Of a DNA stretch of 64,000 bases, positions 44,520-53,404 are shown piece by piece. The position numbers and the translations under genes were made by a program. The notes below the pieces were generated by a model, which was not told where the DNA came from, did no database searches, and worked only from the letters and a program-made list of their open reading frames with translations. This stretch comes from Neobacillus niacini. GTDB lineage: Bacteria; Bacillota; Bacilli; Bacillales; Cytobacillaceae. The DNA lies in contig NZ_JAMBOX010000009.1 of the NCBI RefSeq assembly GCF_023715785.1, positions 143,918-207,917 of the forward strand, written 5' to 3'. Positions within the stretch are counted from its first letter, which is position 1, and every line of letters begins with the position of its first letter.

Positions 44520-46166
44520 ATGAATCCATCATTAAATCAATTAAACATCCGCCCGTTAAGGTCCCTCTCTTATGAAAATTGGCTTGGAATGCTGCAAAAG
44601 CCGCTTCCGGAACGGCCTGACTTTTCAATAGAAAAGGGGACAATTGAAATCAGTCAAGTAATTGCGGAATTCCTCGGAGTTCCCATTGACACGGATGAAT
44701 ATTATAATCAGTTATTTGATTATATTGCGGAGAAGCAATGGAAGCTCCATTTATTAAGTGCGGATACGCTCGATAAATCGATTGAAAATGCATTGTTTCA
44801 ATCAATTCAAAGGGTATTGAATATAAACCAGGAGCAGAATCTGTCAGTAAATCGCTTTACCGCTTTTTTAGAAGGAGAAAAGCTGCTGCTAAAATCACCA
44901 GTTCCTGCTCTACATCGCAAACTTAGGGAAGCGATGATTGCAACCCTTGAACTATACTCGAGCCAGGAAAACGGCGGCTTAAAAAATCAAGAATTAAGGC
45001 GGATTCTTGTTGATTTAATCAAGTGGTCGATCAACCATTTGCAGCCACTGCTTGATATTGCCGACCCAGAGCGGGAGATGCCCAAATTTTTATGGTATGG
45101 CGACTTTAAAAGAAGCCACCAGTACTTTTTATTTTATTTAATTAATCTTGGCTGTGACATCGTTATTTTTCATCCTGAGGGTAAGGATATTTTGGCCGGG
45201 ATGGTGGTAGACGGGGCATTCGTTCATCAATATCCGAAATTGCTTCCGCCCGAATCGTTCCCAAAAGAGAAGCGGAGCAGGAAAACAACGGTTGCATACC
45301 GGGCCTCCAAAGAAATTGAAACAATCTTAAACCAGGAGGGTTCAGGCCTCTATAAACCTTGGCAGTTAAGGGATTATACCCCTTCTTCGATTACATTAAA
45401 AACAACCTATGATGAATTGTTTATCATCTCGAAAGAAATTGCGATGATTCGTCCTGATTTTGCAGTGGGTAACGGACAGGTCAAAATTCCATCCGTGTTT
45501 GCCAAAATCCAGGGCGTCAGCAGAAATCGCAAGGAATATTGGGAACGCCTGCATTCACTTGACGAGCAAGAGGAAAGTTTATTGGTCCGACAGCTTCCAT
45601 TTACCATACCAAGCAACAGTGACTTCCGATTCCATTATCGGAATGCGCTGGGTAAAGACGGATTAATTAATCCTGACAAAGTCCTGTCGGCACACTATTG
45701 GCCCTATTCGTTTTTACCGTCGGGCCTGCAAAAAGGGATTGCCAATGCGGTCAGGGCCATTTGTGACAAACCGGGTTTAAAGCCGTTGCCGATGGAGACC
45801 ATGGAAGAGGTAAAGATTTATTTATTTACCCAGGCCATATTTATGCCGAAGAAAGTGATTCAGTTATTGGAGAAATTCGATTATTCACAGCAGGTGCCAA
45901 AGCTAATTATTTTTAACAATGAAAAAACGGGCATGCTTACGAGATCGGATGCAGCGCTGCTGCTCCTGCTGAATCAGTTTGGGATTGATCTTATTGTGTA
46001 CAATCCGACCGGCCATAACGATATTGAAAATTATTTACATGAGCAATTATTTGATATTCATTGGCTTGAGGATGTAGTCTTTGATTTGGAATATAAGGAA
46101 CCTTCCGTGTCCATTTTTAAAAAAGGGCTTTTTCAAGGAATCTTAAAAAATTTAAGGGGAGATTAA
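44520..46166 (+). CDS. yceG: YceG-family protein of the Ter stress operon
   Basis: 548 residues (B. subtilis YceG 537). No catalytic motif can be named; the family is a specific component of Ter/TelA operons. Visible segments: NHLQPLLDIADPEREMPKF, YPSFLPSGLQKG-like stretch near residue 400 and a repeat-like resemblance between residues 190-240 (FLWYGDFKRSHQYFLFYL, GCDIVIFHPEGKD) and 460-500 (KLIIFNNEKTG, GIDLIVYNPTGHND), suggesting an internal duplication. ATG at 44520 follows AGTAGGGGGGATT. It is three bases from telA. Confidence 0.85.
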   Translation: MNPSLNQLNIRPLRSLSYENWLGMLQKPLPERPDFSIEKGTIEISQVIAEFLGVPIDTDEYYNQLFDYIAEKQWKLHLLSADTLDKSIENALFQSIQRVLNINQEQNLSVNRFTAFLEGEKLLLKSPVPALHRKLREAMIATLELYSSQENGGLKNQELRRILVDLIKWSINHLQPLLDIADPEREMPKFLWYGDFKRSHQYFLFYLINLGCDIVIFHPEGKDILAGMVVDGAFVHQYPKLLPPESFPKEKRSRKTTVAYRASKEIETILNQEGSGLYKPWQLRDYTPSSITLKTTYDELFIISKEIAMIRPDFAVGNGQVKIPSVFAKIQGVSRNRKEYWERLHSLDEQEESLLVRQLPFTIPSNSDFRFHYRNALGKDGLINPDKVLSAHYWPYSFLPSGLQKGIANAVRAICDKPGLKPLPMETMEEVKIYLFTQAIFMPKKVIQLLEKFDYSQQVPKLIIFNNEKTGMLTRSDAALLLLLNQFGIDLIVYNPTGHNDIENYLHEQLFDIHWLEDVVFDLEYKEPSVSIFKKGLFQGILKNLRGD

Positions 46167-46169
46167 CCA

Positions 46170-47276
46170 GTGAACTTATCACCAAATTCATCCAGTGGTT
46201 TAACGCCTCAGCCTGCGGAAGACTTGCTGACAGAAACAAAAGTATCTGACATTAAGTTTGCATTAAGAAAGGAACCGGAAATTCAAAATCTGGCCCGGTC
46301 AATTGATGAACGGGATCAAATTCAGGTTTTAGAGTTTGGGAAGGAACCGGCAGAGCAAATCTCCAGGTTTTCCGATCAAATCCTCGGGAATATGCGTTCA
46401 ACCAAGGTAGAGGATTCCGGGGAGCTTTTAAAGCAGCTTGGAAAAATTATGGATAAATTTGATCCAAAGGACTTTCAAAAGTCATCAGGCGGCCTGTTCA
46501 GCAAGCTGTTTAAAAAAGGCGAGAAAATGGTTGAAAAGCTGTTTGGCAAATATCAAACAATGGGTGGGGAAATCGACAAGGTCTATGTGGAGATTTCCAA
46601 ATACCGGCAGGAAATGGTCGATTCCACCAATATCCTGGAGTCCATGTATGAGCAAAACTATCAGTACTACCTAACCCTTGAAAAATACGTAGTTGCCGGG
46701 GAATTGAAGGTAGAGGATTTGAAAAATAACCAACTCCCGCAACTAGAAGCAAAAGCCGCTTCTGGCGACCAGCTCGCTTCAATGCAGCTCGATTCGCTGC
46801 GCAATGCGATTGAGTTATTGGAGCAACGGATTTACGATTTGGAAATGGCGAAAATGGTCTCGTTGCAAACAGCACCACAAATCAGAATGCTGCAGCGAGG
46901 AAACACGAAGCTGATTGGGAAAATCAATTCCGCCTTTGTGACGACCATCCCTATTTTTAAAAATGGCTTGATTCAGGCTGTTGCCGCCAAAAGGCAAAAG
47001 CTTGTGGCCGATTCGATGAGCGAGCTCGACCGCCGTACCAATGAAATGCTGCTCAGAAATGCGCAAAATATTTCACAGCAAAGTGCGGATATCGCCAGAC
47101 TCGCCGGCGGGCCAAGCATTAAAATTGAAACAATCGAAGAATCATGGAATATCATCATCAAAGGCATGCAGGAAACAAAGGCAATCGAAGATGAAAACAA
47201 ACGCCTGCGCCAAGAAGGTACAAGGCGTTTGGAACAGCTTCAGGAAAACTTTAAGCAACTTAAACAGCAATACTAA
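46170..47276 (+). CDS. yceH: TelA-family toxic anion resistance protein (YceH-like)
   Basis: 368 residues, mainly helical with long coiled-coil stretches. TelA features are an N-terminal segment with ARSIDERDQIQVLEFG, a central amphipathic part (LFKKGEKMVEKLFGKYQ) and QNYQYYLTLEKYVVAGE. TelA proteins contribute to resistance to tellurite and to cell-wall antibiotics; mechanism unknown. GTG at 46170 with AAGGGGAGATT upstream. Follows yceG as in B. subtilis. Confidence 0.9.
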   Translation: MNLSPNSSSGLTPQPAEDLLTETKVSDIKFALRKEPEIQNLARSIDERDQIQVLEFGKEPAEQISRFSDQILGNMRSTKVEDSGELLKQLGKIMDKFDPKDFQKSSGGLFSKLFKKGEKMVEKLFGKYQTMGGEIDKVYVEISKYRQEMVDSTNILESMYEQNYQYYLTLEKYVVAGELKVEDLKNNQLPQLEAKAASGDQLASMQLDSLRNAIELLEQRIYDLEMAKMVSLQTAPQIRMLQRGNTKLIGKINSAFVTTIPIFKNGLIQAVAAKRQKLVADSMSELDRRTNEMLLRNAQNISQQSADIARLAGGPSIKIETIEESWNIIIKGMQETKAIEDENKRLRQEGTRRLEQLQENFKQLKQQY

Positions 47277-47301
47277 TATTATTTTGATGAGGTGAAGAAT
47301 A

Positions 47302-47913
47302 ATGGCAATTAATCTGACAAAAGGCCAGCGTGTTGATCTGACAAAAGGAAATCCAGGACTTTCAAAAATTGTGGTAGGCTTAGGTTGGGATCCTGTTCAA
47401 AGCTCAGGCGGCGGTGGTTTCTTCGGTTCTCTGTTTGGCGGCGGCGGCGGGGCCAATATCGACTGTGATGCCTCGGTCATCATGCTGGGAGCAAATGACC
47501 GCCTGCAAAATAATAAAGATGTCATTTATTTTGGCAATTTACGAAGTGCCGACGGAAGTGTCCAGCACACAGGTGATAACTTGACCGGTGATGGCGATGG
47601 TGACGACGAGCAAATTATCATTGATTTAAATAGGGTCCCTGCTAATATTCAAAAGCTTGTTTTCGTCGTAAATATTTATGATTGCGTTAAGCGCAAGCAG
47701 CATTTCGGCATGATTCGTAATGCCTTTATCAGGGTGGTAAATCCAAGCAATCATCAGGAATTAATTCATTATAATTTATCGGATGACTACAGTGGAAAAA
47801 CATGTTTAATTACTGGAGAGCTTTATCGCCACAACAATGAATGGAAGTTTGCGGCAATTGGAACTGGGAACAATGCGTCAGGCTTAAGTGAAGTAGTTCG
47901 TTCTTATAGCTAA
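47302..47913 (+). CDS. yceC: TerD-family protein with glycine-rich insert (YceC-like) 2
   Basis: 203 residues. TerD framework intact (INLTKGQRVDLTKGNPGL, VGLGWDP, NIDCDAS, GDGDGDDEQ), but about residues 34-50 form a Gly/Phe-rich insert (SSGGGGFFGSLFGGGGG) before the first calcium-binding cluster, as in YceC-type members. The insert is flexible and could mediate membrane or partner contact. ATG follows GAGGTGAAGAATA. Third gene after the second ECF promoter. Confidence 0.92.
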   Translation: MAINLTKGQRVDLTKGNPGLSKIVVGLGWDPVQSSGGGGFFGSLFGGGGGANIDCDASVIMLGANDRLQNNKDVIYFGNLRSADGSVQHTGDNLTGDGDGDDEQIIIDLNRVPANIQKLVFVVNIYDCVKRKQHFGMIRNAFIRVVNPSNHQELIHYNLSDDYSGKTCLITGELYRHNNEWKFAAIGTGNNASGLSEVVRSYS

Positions 47914-47936
47914 TCGATTAGTATGAGGTGATACGA

Positions 47937-48515
47937 ATGGGGATTAACTTATCAAAAGGGCAAAGAATTGATTTAACGAAAACAAACCCAGGTCTAACCA
48001 AAGCAATCGTCGGGCTGGGCTGGGACACAAACCGGTATCATGGCGGTTTCGACTTTGACCTGGATGCTTCGGCATTCTTGACCGATGCCAATAGTCAGGT
48101 AGTAAACGATTTGGATTTCGTTTTTTATAATAATTTGAAGGATCCTTCAGGTGCGGTTGAGCATACCGGAGATAACCGTACCGGTGAAGGTGACGGAGAC
48201 GATGAACAAATCAAAATTGATTTCAGCAAAGTTCCATCACATATCCATCGGATTGCGATCACCGTGACAATCCATGATGCAGAGGCAAGGAACCAAAATT
48301 TTGGCCAAGTCAGCAATGCGTTTGTCCGGGTTGTCGATGAAGAAACTGGACGAGAGATTTTAAGGTTTGACCTTGGTGAGGACTTTTCTGTTGAAACCGC
48401 GGTAGTGATTTGCGAGCTTTACCGCCATAACGGCGATTGGAAGTTCAATGCCGTTGGCAGCGGGTTCGCCGGTGGACTTGCCGCCCTATGCCGCAATTTT
48501 GGATTGCAAGTTTAG
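47937..48515 (+). CDS. terD: TerD-family stress protein 3
   Basis: 192 residues, canonical TerD domain with [26 protein letters not shown] and GEGDGDDEQ calcium sites and [13 protein letters not shown]. It is much closer to the first TerD of the island than to the glycine-rich one, so the two are probably an old duplication. ATG at 47937 lies seven bases after GAGGTG; the ATG at 47928 is too close. Last gene of the yceG unit, closed by a terminator. Confidence 0.94.
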   Translation: MGINLSKGQRIDLTKTNPGLTKAIVGLGWDTNRYHGGFDFDLDASAFLTDANSQVVNDLDFVFYNNLKDPSGAVEHTGDNRTGEGDGDDEQIKIDFSKVPSHIHRIAITVTIHDAEARNQNFGQVSNAFVRVVDEETGREILRFDLGEDFSVETAVVICELYRHNGDWKFNAVGSGFAGGLAALCRNFGLQV

Positions 48516-48528
48516 GATTGATTAGAGA

Positions 48529-48553
48529 AGCCGCCTTTCTAGGCGGCTTTTGT
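48529..48553 (+). terminator. Terminator at the end of the Ter island
   Basis: AAGCCGCC-TTTCTA-GGCGGCTTTTGT, strong 8-bp stem. Confidence 0.85.
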
Positions 48554-48645
48554 AATGATATCCAGACTTTCCTGTTATATACAAATCCCTCGATTGTTTT
48601 ACCATGCTATAATTCTATTAATATACTTTTTTATGGGGGGATAGC

Positions 48646-49344
48646 ATGCGTAAATGGTTTATCGCATTTTTGATTCTCAGCTTGTCCCTAATTTCGATTA
48701 CCACTTCACAAGCATCCATTGATGGTATCAGGCTTGCTGACTTTCCAAAAAGTTCGCGGCTTTCCCATACGATTAACAACAACATATCCACTAGCGTGAA
48801 GCAAATAGTCATCCTGCCCAAACAAGCCTTTAATCAAAACGAGGCAGCTGGGATTATTAATAGAATCAGTAAATTGCCAGATTCCCTTTTGGCTAAAATA
48901 CATGATCAAGGAATCACCCTAAAGATGTTTACCGGCAAGCTCACCGATAATCGAACCGCCAGTCATTTAAAAGGAATAACCCCCAGAGGCTATCAAAATA
49001 ACGCTACCTGGGATGACGTCCCCGGCATCGGCGGTGGGAAGGTCGTATTAGTCAAAATCGGCGCAAGTGAAAAAGGTAGGGGACACGGCACCATCAACCT
49101 GGAATTGCATGAAATGGCGCACTCAATTGACCATTATATATATGATAATATCAGTGAAAAACAGTTATTCCACGAAATCTGGGAAAAAGAACATCATCAA
49201 TTGTTCCCTGGGAACAGCTATTTTCTTTATCCGGAGGAATATTTTGCGGAAGCTTTTGCAATGTATTATTTATCCCAAGAAACTAGGAATCTATTACATG
49301 TCAAAGCTCCGCTAACTTTTGAATTGATAAAGAGCCTTGAGTAA
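48646..49344 (+). CDS. Secreted zinc metallopeptidase, Pro-Pro endopeptidase (PPEP/Zmp1)-like
   Basis: 232 residues. Signal peptide at 1-23 (LSLISITTSQA-S), then a domain like the anthrax-lethal-factor catalytic fold. Zinc site H155-E-M-A-H159 in NLELHEMAHSID with Glu198 in YPEEYFAEAF as third ligand. The series SGKLTD-like GKLTDNRT, TWDDVPGIGG and EETRNLL-type C-terminal helix agree with C. difficile PPEP-1 as I remember it, over nearly the full length. PPEP enzymes cut surface proteins between two prolines and so release cells from surfaces. No proline-rich target is encoded next to it. ATG follows GGGGGGATAGC. Own terminator upstream; thyA follows. Confidence 0.85.
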   Translation: MRKWFIAFLILSLSLISITTSQASIDGIRLADFPKSSRLSHTINNNISTSVKQIVILPKQAFNQNEAAGIINRISKLPDSLLAKIHDQGITLKMFTGKLTDNRTASHLKGITPRGYQNNATWDDVPGIGGGKVVLVKIGASEKGRGHGTINLELHEMAHSIDHYIYDNISEKQLFHEIWEKEHHQLFPGNSYFLYPEEYFAEAFAMYYLSQETRNLLHVKAPLTFELIKSLE

Positions 49345-49388
49345 CTTAAAATAGGATAATATGAATGGAAGATAGAGGAGTGTGGATT

Positions 49389-50183
49389 TTGAAACAATAT
49401 TTAGACTTATGCAAGCACGTATTGGAAAATGGCACCGTTAAAGGTGATCGGACCGGAACGGGCACCATCAGCACATTTGGCTATCAAATGAGGTTTGATT
49501 TGGAGGAAGGATTTCCCCTGGTGACGACCAAAAAGCTGCATCTAAAATCAATTATTTATGAATTGTTATGGTTCTTAAACGGTGATACGAATGTCCGCTA
49601 CCTTCAGGAAAATGGTGTTCGGATTTGGAATGAGTGGGCCGATGACAACGGTGAACTTGGACCGATTTATGGCCATCAATGGCGCTCCTGGACAGGTGCG
49701 GACGGAAACACTGTGGATCAAATCAGCGAATTGGTCCAGCAAATTAAAACAAATCCAAATTCACGCAGGCTGCTCGTCAACGCCTGGAATGTGGCCGAAA
49801 TTGACAAAATGGCACTGCCGCCATGCCATTGCATGTTCCAATTTTATGTAGCTGACGGCAAATTATCCTGCCAGCTTTACCAACGCTCGGCTGATGTTTT
49901 TCTTGGGGTTCCGTTTAACATTGCATCCTATGCGCTGCTTACTATGATGATTTCCCAGGTTTGCGGATTGAAGCCTGGAGAATTCATCCATACTTTTGGG
50001 GATGTCCATATTTATCAAAACCACATCGAGCAAGTCAAGCTGCAGTTAACAAGGGAACCGCGGAAGTTGCCAACATTAACAATCAACCCGGATGTAAAAG
50101 ACATTTTCTCCTACCAATTTGAAGATTTTACATTGGAAAATTACGACCCGCATCCACATATTAAAGGAGTCGTAAGCGTATGA
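49389..50183 (+). CDS. thyA: Thymidylate synthase (folate-dependent)
   Basis: 264 residues. Catalytic Cys146 in [12 protein letters not shown], at the same number as in E. coli ThyA when TTG at 49389 is used as start; GAGGAG lies eight bases before it, so the ATG at 49365 is rejected. It methylates dUMP to dTMP with 5,10-methylene-THF, yielding DHF, which the next enzyme recycles. The stop overlaps dfrA (ATGA). This is the ThyB type of B. subtilis. Confidence 0.95.
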   Translation: MKQYLDLCKHVLENGTVKGDRTGTGTISTFGYQMRFDLEEGFPLVTTKKLHLKSIIYELLWFLNGDTNVRYLQENGVRIWNEWADDNGELGPIYGHQWRSWTGADGNTVDQISELVQQIKTNPNSRRLLVNAWNVAEIDKMALPPCHCMFQFYVADGKLSCQLYQRSADVFLGVPFNIASYALLTMMISQVCGLKPGEFIHTFGDVHIYQNHIEQVKLQLTREPRKLPTLTINPDVKDIFSYQFEDFTLENYDPHPHIKGVVSV

Positions 50184-50677
50184 TTTCGTTTATAGTGGCC
50201 ATGGATGAAAATCGCGTCATCGGTAAAAATAATCAGCTGCCATGGCATCTGCCTGAGGATTTAAAGTTTTTCAAACGGGTGACGATGGGACACCCGATCG
50301 CAATGGGTCGGAAAACTCATGAATCGATTGGACGTGTACTCCCTGGGAGAGAAAATATCATTATAACCCGGCAGCCGGATTTCCAATCGGAGGGATGTAC
50401 CGTTGTCCATTCTGTAGAAGACTTTATCAACTACTGTAAAAAACAAAATGATGAAATCTTTGTTATTGGCGGGGCGGAAATTTTTAAAGCAACCTTCGTT
50501 TATGCTGATCGGCTATATATTACTTTGATTCATGAAAAATTTGATGGGGATACGTTTTTCCCTGAATATCCTGAACATGACTGGGAACTCATTTCCTGCG
50601 AACAGGGAATGAAGGATGAAAAAAACCCGTATCATTATGAATTCAGAATTTACCAGCGCACAAATGCAAAGCCGTAA
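50180..50677 (+). CDS. dfrA: Dihydrofolate reductase
   Basis: 165 residues. Asp27 in [12 protein letters not shown] is the substrate-binding acid; [15 protein letters not shown] and VIGGAEIF bind NADPH. It restores THF after the thymidylate synthase reaction. Start ATGA inside the thyA stop. The chromosomal, trimethoprim-sensitive type is likely; resistance cannot be judged. Confidence 0.95.
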   Translation: MISFIVAMDENRVIGKNNQLPWHLPEDLKFFKRVTMGHPIAMGRKTHESIGRVLPGRENIIITRQPDFQSEGCTVVHSVEDFINYCKKQNDEIFVIGGAEIFKATFVYADRLYITLIHEKFDGDTFFPEYPEHDWELISCEQGMKDEKNPYHYEFRIYQRTNAKP

Positions 50678-50716
50678 TAAACAAAGAAGCACAGCGACGC
50701 TGGTGCTTCTTTGTTT
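50678..50716. terminator. Bidirectional terminator after dfrA
   Basis: AAACAAAGAAGCAC ... GTGCTTCTTTGTTT, a 14-bp stem usable in both directions. Confidence 0.85.
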
Positions 50717-50963
50717 ACCAGTTAACTCCATTCAATTCGTACTCTGCCAATTTCGCAAGCATGCCTCGGAATTCGTGTGGATGGCAAAATTCTTCCTCAT
50801 GGAAATGTGCTTTAATCCAGGTTATTAATTCTTTTGGGCTATTAAAGTATTCTCCACTGCGATCGCTTTTCCGAATGGTGTATCTTCCGTTGTCATCATC
50901 TAGTGTTACCTCAACCGGCAAGGCCCCATCAAAACTGCATAGAAAAAATTCCATCCAACTCAC
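50715..50963 (-). CDS. Hypothetical protein, about 79-82 aa
   Basis: No family recognised. Soluble, acidic, with an N-terminal beta part (FFLCSFDGALPVEVTLDDD) and a C-terminal helix rich in His and Glu (IKAHFHEEEFCHPHEF). Candidate starts: GTG at 50963 or ATG at 50954 (purine-rich AAGGATAAGGAT upstream). It is convergent with dfrA and shares the terminator. The amino-acid pattern looks like a real protein. Confidence 0.6.
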   Translation of the reverse strand: MSWMEFFLCSFDGALPVEVTLDDDNGRYTIRKSDRSGEYFNSPKELITWIKAHFHEEEFCHPHEFRGMLAKLAEYELNGVNW

Positions 50964-51255
50964 ATCCTTATCCTTAAGAAATTCCTTAATAATGGTTCTA
51001 ATGTTCCAATTATATGCAAAAATGTATTAGTTGTCAAAATATTTTAAAAATTTAATTTGATAATCTACATTGACTTACACAAGGGATATTGTTAAATTTA
51101 ATAGAGCATGAAATTGGAAATGCCAAATATCACAGTAACCAAATTTTTATTGGATATGTGAATTTACTATGAATTATTTCAAATAATTATCCCAAATTGA
51201 TATTTCAATACTATAATCGTAGTAGAAACAATTAAATTTGAAGGGGATGGACAGT

Positions 51256-51450
51256 ATGTTTTCAAATATTGGAGTTCCAGGATTAATCTTGATTTTAACA
51301 CTTGCCCTTATCATTTTTGGACCAAAAAAATTGCCTGAAATCGGACGCGCCTTCGGCCAAACTTTGAAGGAATTTAAAAAATCAACGCGTGAACTTACCG
51401 ATGATGTAATCGAGGACATCAAAGAAGAAAAGGAAAAATTGAGCAAATAG
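51256..51450 (+). CDS. tatA: Sec-independent protein translocase subunit TatA
   Basis: 64 residues: one N-terminal helix ([16 protein letters not shown]), the [12 protein letters not shown] hinge and an amphipathic helix followed by a charged tail. TatA forms the pore for folded proteins carrying a twin-arginine signal. ATG at 51256 follows AAGGGGATGGACAGT. Pairs with tatC 95 bp downstream. The only clear Tat substrate in this window is the hydrogenase small subunit 2 kb downstream. Confidence 0.92.
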   Translation: MFSNIGVPGLILILTLALIIFGPKKLPEIGRAFGQTLKEFKKSTRELTDDVIEDIKEEKEKLSK

Positions 51451-51545
51451 GTGTAAGATTTCATGTCTTGCACCTTTTCTTCTCGGTTTTTCACCTATAT
51501 GAATGTGAGAAAACGTAGTAATTTACGAGTTGGCAGGGGAAATAC

Positions 51546-52277
51546 ATGGAAGATAAAGAATTGCAATTGGTTGACCACTTAGAGGAATTACGGAAAAGAA
51601 TTATCATTTCAGCTCTTGCTTTTGTAGTCTTTTTTATCGTTGGTTTTATTTACGTGGGTGATATCTATAAATGGTTTGTCGGTGACACCAAGCTTTTGGT
51701 GCTTGGTCCAAGCGATATCATGTGGATTTATTTCATGCTTGCCGGCGTTGTTGCGATTGCCGGTACAATCCCGGTTCTTGCTTTGCAAATCTGGCTGTTC
51801 GTCAAACCCGCATTAAAACCGCTTGAGAGAAAGATCACCTTATCCTATATTCCGGCACTGTTTCTGCTATTTATTGGAGGGCTTGCTTTTGGCTACTTTG
51901 CCATCTTTCCGATGGTTCTCAAGTTTTTGATCAGCATGGGGCAAGATATGTTTGTTACCAACTTTACTGCTGAACGGTATTTCAATTTCATTATGAATAT
52001 GACATTGCCATTTGGTGTGCTGTTCGAATTGCCGGTTGTAGTCATGTTTTTAACTTCAATTGGGATTATTAACCCGTTTGTTTTGGCCAGAGTTCGCAAA
52101 TACGCATATTTTGTGTTGGTCTTAATCGCGGTTGTCATCACCCCACCTGACTTTATGTCAGACTTTGTAGTCACAATGCCACTATTGCTTTTATATGAAA
52201 TCAGCATTAATTTATCAAAATTCGTCTATCGGAAGAAATTAAAAAAAGAACAAGAAAATGAATTGGTAGAAGTATAA
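51546..52277 (+). CDS. tatC: Sec-independent protein translocase subunit TatC
   Basis: 243 residues, six transmembrane helices. HLEELRKRIIISALA at the N-terminus and the conserved acidic residue in the FAIFPMVLKF loop region match TatC, the receptor for the twin-arginine signal. ATG follows GGCAGGGGAAATAC. Bacillus genomes may hold two Tat pairs; this one could serve hydrogenase export specifically. Confidence 0.93.
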   Translation: MEDKELQLVDHLEELRKRIIISALAFVVFFIVGFIYVGDIYKWFVGDTKLLVLGPSDIMWIYFMLAGVVAIAGTIPVLALQIWLFVKPALKPLERKITLSYIPALFLLFIGGLAFGYFAIFPMVLKFLISMGQDMFVTNFTAERYFNFIMNMTLPFGVLFELPVVVMFLTSIGIINPFVLARVRKYAYFVLVLIAVVITPPDFMSDFVVTMPLLLLYEISINLSKFVYRKKLKKEQENELVEV

Positions 52278-52315
52278 AAAAAGACCTTGAGGAAGATGCC
52301 TCAAGGTCTCAGATT

Positions 52316-52352
52316 GTCGAGAAAGGTATTTTTCTCGGCAATTTTTATTTTA
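52316..52352 (+). terminator. Terminator of tatC
   Basis: CGAGAAA-GGTATT-TTTCTCG, followed by GCAATTTTTATTTT. A second hairpin just before it (52281-52309, GACCTTGAGG/CCTCAAGGTC) has its T-run on the minus strand. Confidence 0.7.
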
Positions 52353-52400
52353 TCGGAATTTCAATTGCCGATTTTATTAAAAATTGCCCCTGGTAATGAG

Positions 52401-52537
52401 CCTGTTGATTTCCGCTTCAGGTGCTTCGCTTTCCGCGGGCAGTTCGGGGAGCCTCCTCGGCACGTTCCGTGCCTGCGGGGTCTCCCCAGTCCCGTACTCC
52501 CGCAGGAGTCTTCGCACCTTCCGCTCCAATCAACAGG
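52401..52537. repeat. GC-rich 137-bp repeat A
   Basis: A sharply GC-rich block in AT-rich surroundings, bounded by CCTGTTGATT and AATCAACAGG (10-bp terminal inverted repeats) and carrying internal hairpins such as GGAGACCCC/GGGGTCTCC. A second copy in the opposite orientation lies at 53070-53203. I recognise the core (CGCTTTCCGCGGGC, CTCCTGCGGGAGT) as a family found in many copies between genes of Bacillus. Function unknown; MITE-like. Short ORFs over it are artefacts. Confidence 0.85.
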
Positions 52538-52769
52538 AGATAATCAACCTAAAGAATTGCAACACACCTTTTTCAGTATGAATAAGTATTTCGCAATCTT
52601 TTTCATGTTCTGGCAAGCTGCGGTTAGAAGAGCATGTTCACTCGCATTTTTATCCCTCGTAACTGGCAGTAGAGAAGCCCGTGCAGCTCTTCACGAGTCC
52701 CCGATGATTCGTTCAATTTTTTTCTAAATTTATATAGCTCTCCACATGGTATTGATAAGCGATTTAATT

Positions 52770-53060
52770 GTTTCCTATTCTATAGCTATATTATTAAGCT
52801 TCAAAAAATATTTTCGAATCTCTGCTTCTATTTCTTCCTCTGTAAACTATGTTTATTGGCGTTTGACTTTAAATGAGTTGAATCAGTAAATAATAAACAC
52901 CCACCAACCATTTTGTGATTCAATACATGAAGAACAATTTCATCAAAAATATCTTGAAAGATATTAGTAAAGCGATTGTTTAGGGCTCCAACTAATCGTA
53001 GAATAATGCGGAACAGGATCCACTTGTTTTTAATAATAATTAGTTGAGTTACTCGTTGAA
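52770..53060 (-). pseudogene. IS1182-like transposase remnant
   Basis: On the minus strand a short frame reads NRFTNIFQDIFDEIVLHVL, then CLLFTDSTHLKSNANKH; a frameshift follows and the next frame continues EEEIEAEIRKYFLKL. The DSTHLKANANK-type motif (first catalytic Asp) and the downstream helix are typical of IS1182-family DDE transposases. No start, no other catalytic residues; clearly a decayed fragment between the two GC-rich repeats. Confidence 0.6.
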
Positions 53061-53069
53061 TTAATAACA

Positions 53070-53203
53070 CCTGTTGATTTGCGCGGAAGGCACGAAGACT
53101 CCTGCGGGAGTACGGGGCAGGGGGAGACCCCACAGGCGCTTGCGCCGAGGAGGCTCCCAGGCACGCCCGCGGAAAGCGAAGTGCCTGGAGCGCAAATCAA
53201 CAG
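53070..53203. repeat. GC-rich 134-bp repeat B (inverted copy of A)
   Basis: Reverse-complement relative of the block at 52401-52537, with the same CCTGTTGATTTGCG/CGCAAATCAACAG ends and the same CTCCTGCGGGAGTACGGG core, but with several internal differences (e.g. GGCGCTTGCGCC hairpin). The two copies enclose the IS1182 remnant. Confidence 0.85.
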
Positions 53204-53312
53204 ATATGTCGAATAGTCTATTTCTAAATAATATTAAAACAAATTAACGCAATCAATTGTTAAAGATAATAAATATAATAAAGGTTTTCGAGAGTTTCTC
53301 AACACCCTAAGT

Positions 53313-53338
53313 CCTTAAGAAGTCTTAAGGTCTTTTTT
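53313..53338 (+). terminator. Terminator between the repeat region and the hydrogenase operon
   Basis: CCTTAAG-AAGT-CTTAAGG-TCTTTTTT. Stops transcription entering from the scar region. Confidence 0.7.
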
Positions 53339-53404
53339 ATACCAAATTGATGTATAAGTCTAATTTTATGGGATGGACAGTTTCCAAGATTTTCATGATT
53401 CTAA

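Noticed and set aside
52287..52727. Open frame of 146 codons on the + strand
   Set aside because: It runs over the GC-rich repeat and terminator hairpin; its composition (Arg/Pro-rich in the repeat) reflects the repeat, not a protein, and there is no ribosome binding site.
52828..53133. Intact small gene on the minus strand
   Set aside because: The first part is translated GC-rich repeat and the last part is a frameshifted transposase fragment, so I list it as a remnant only.
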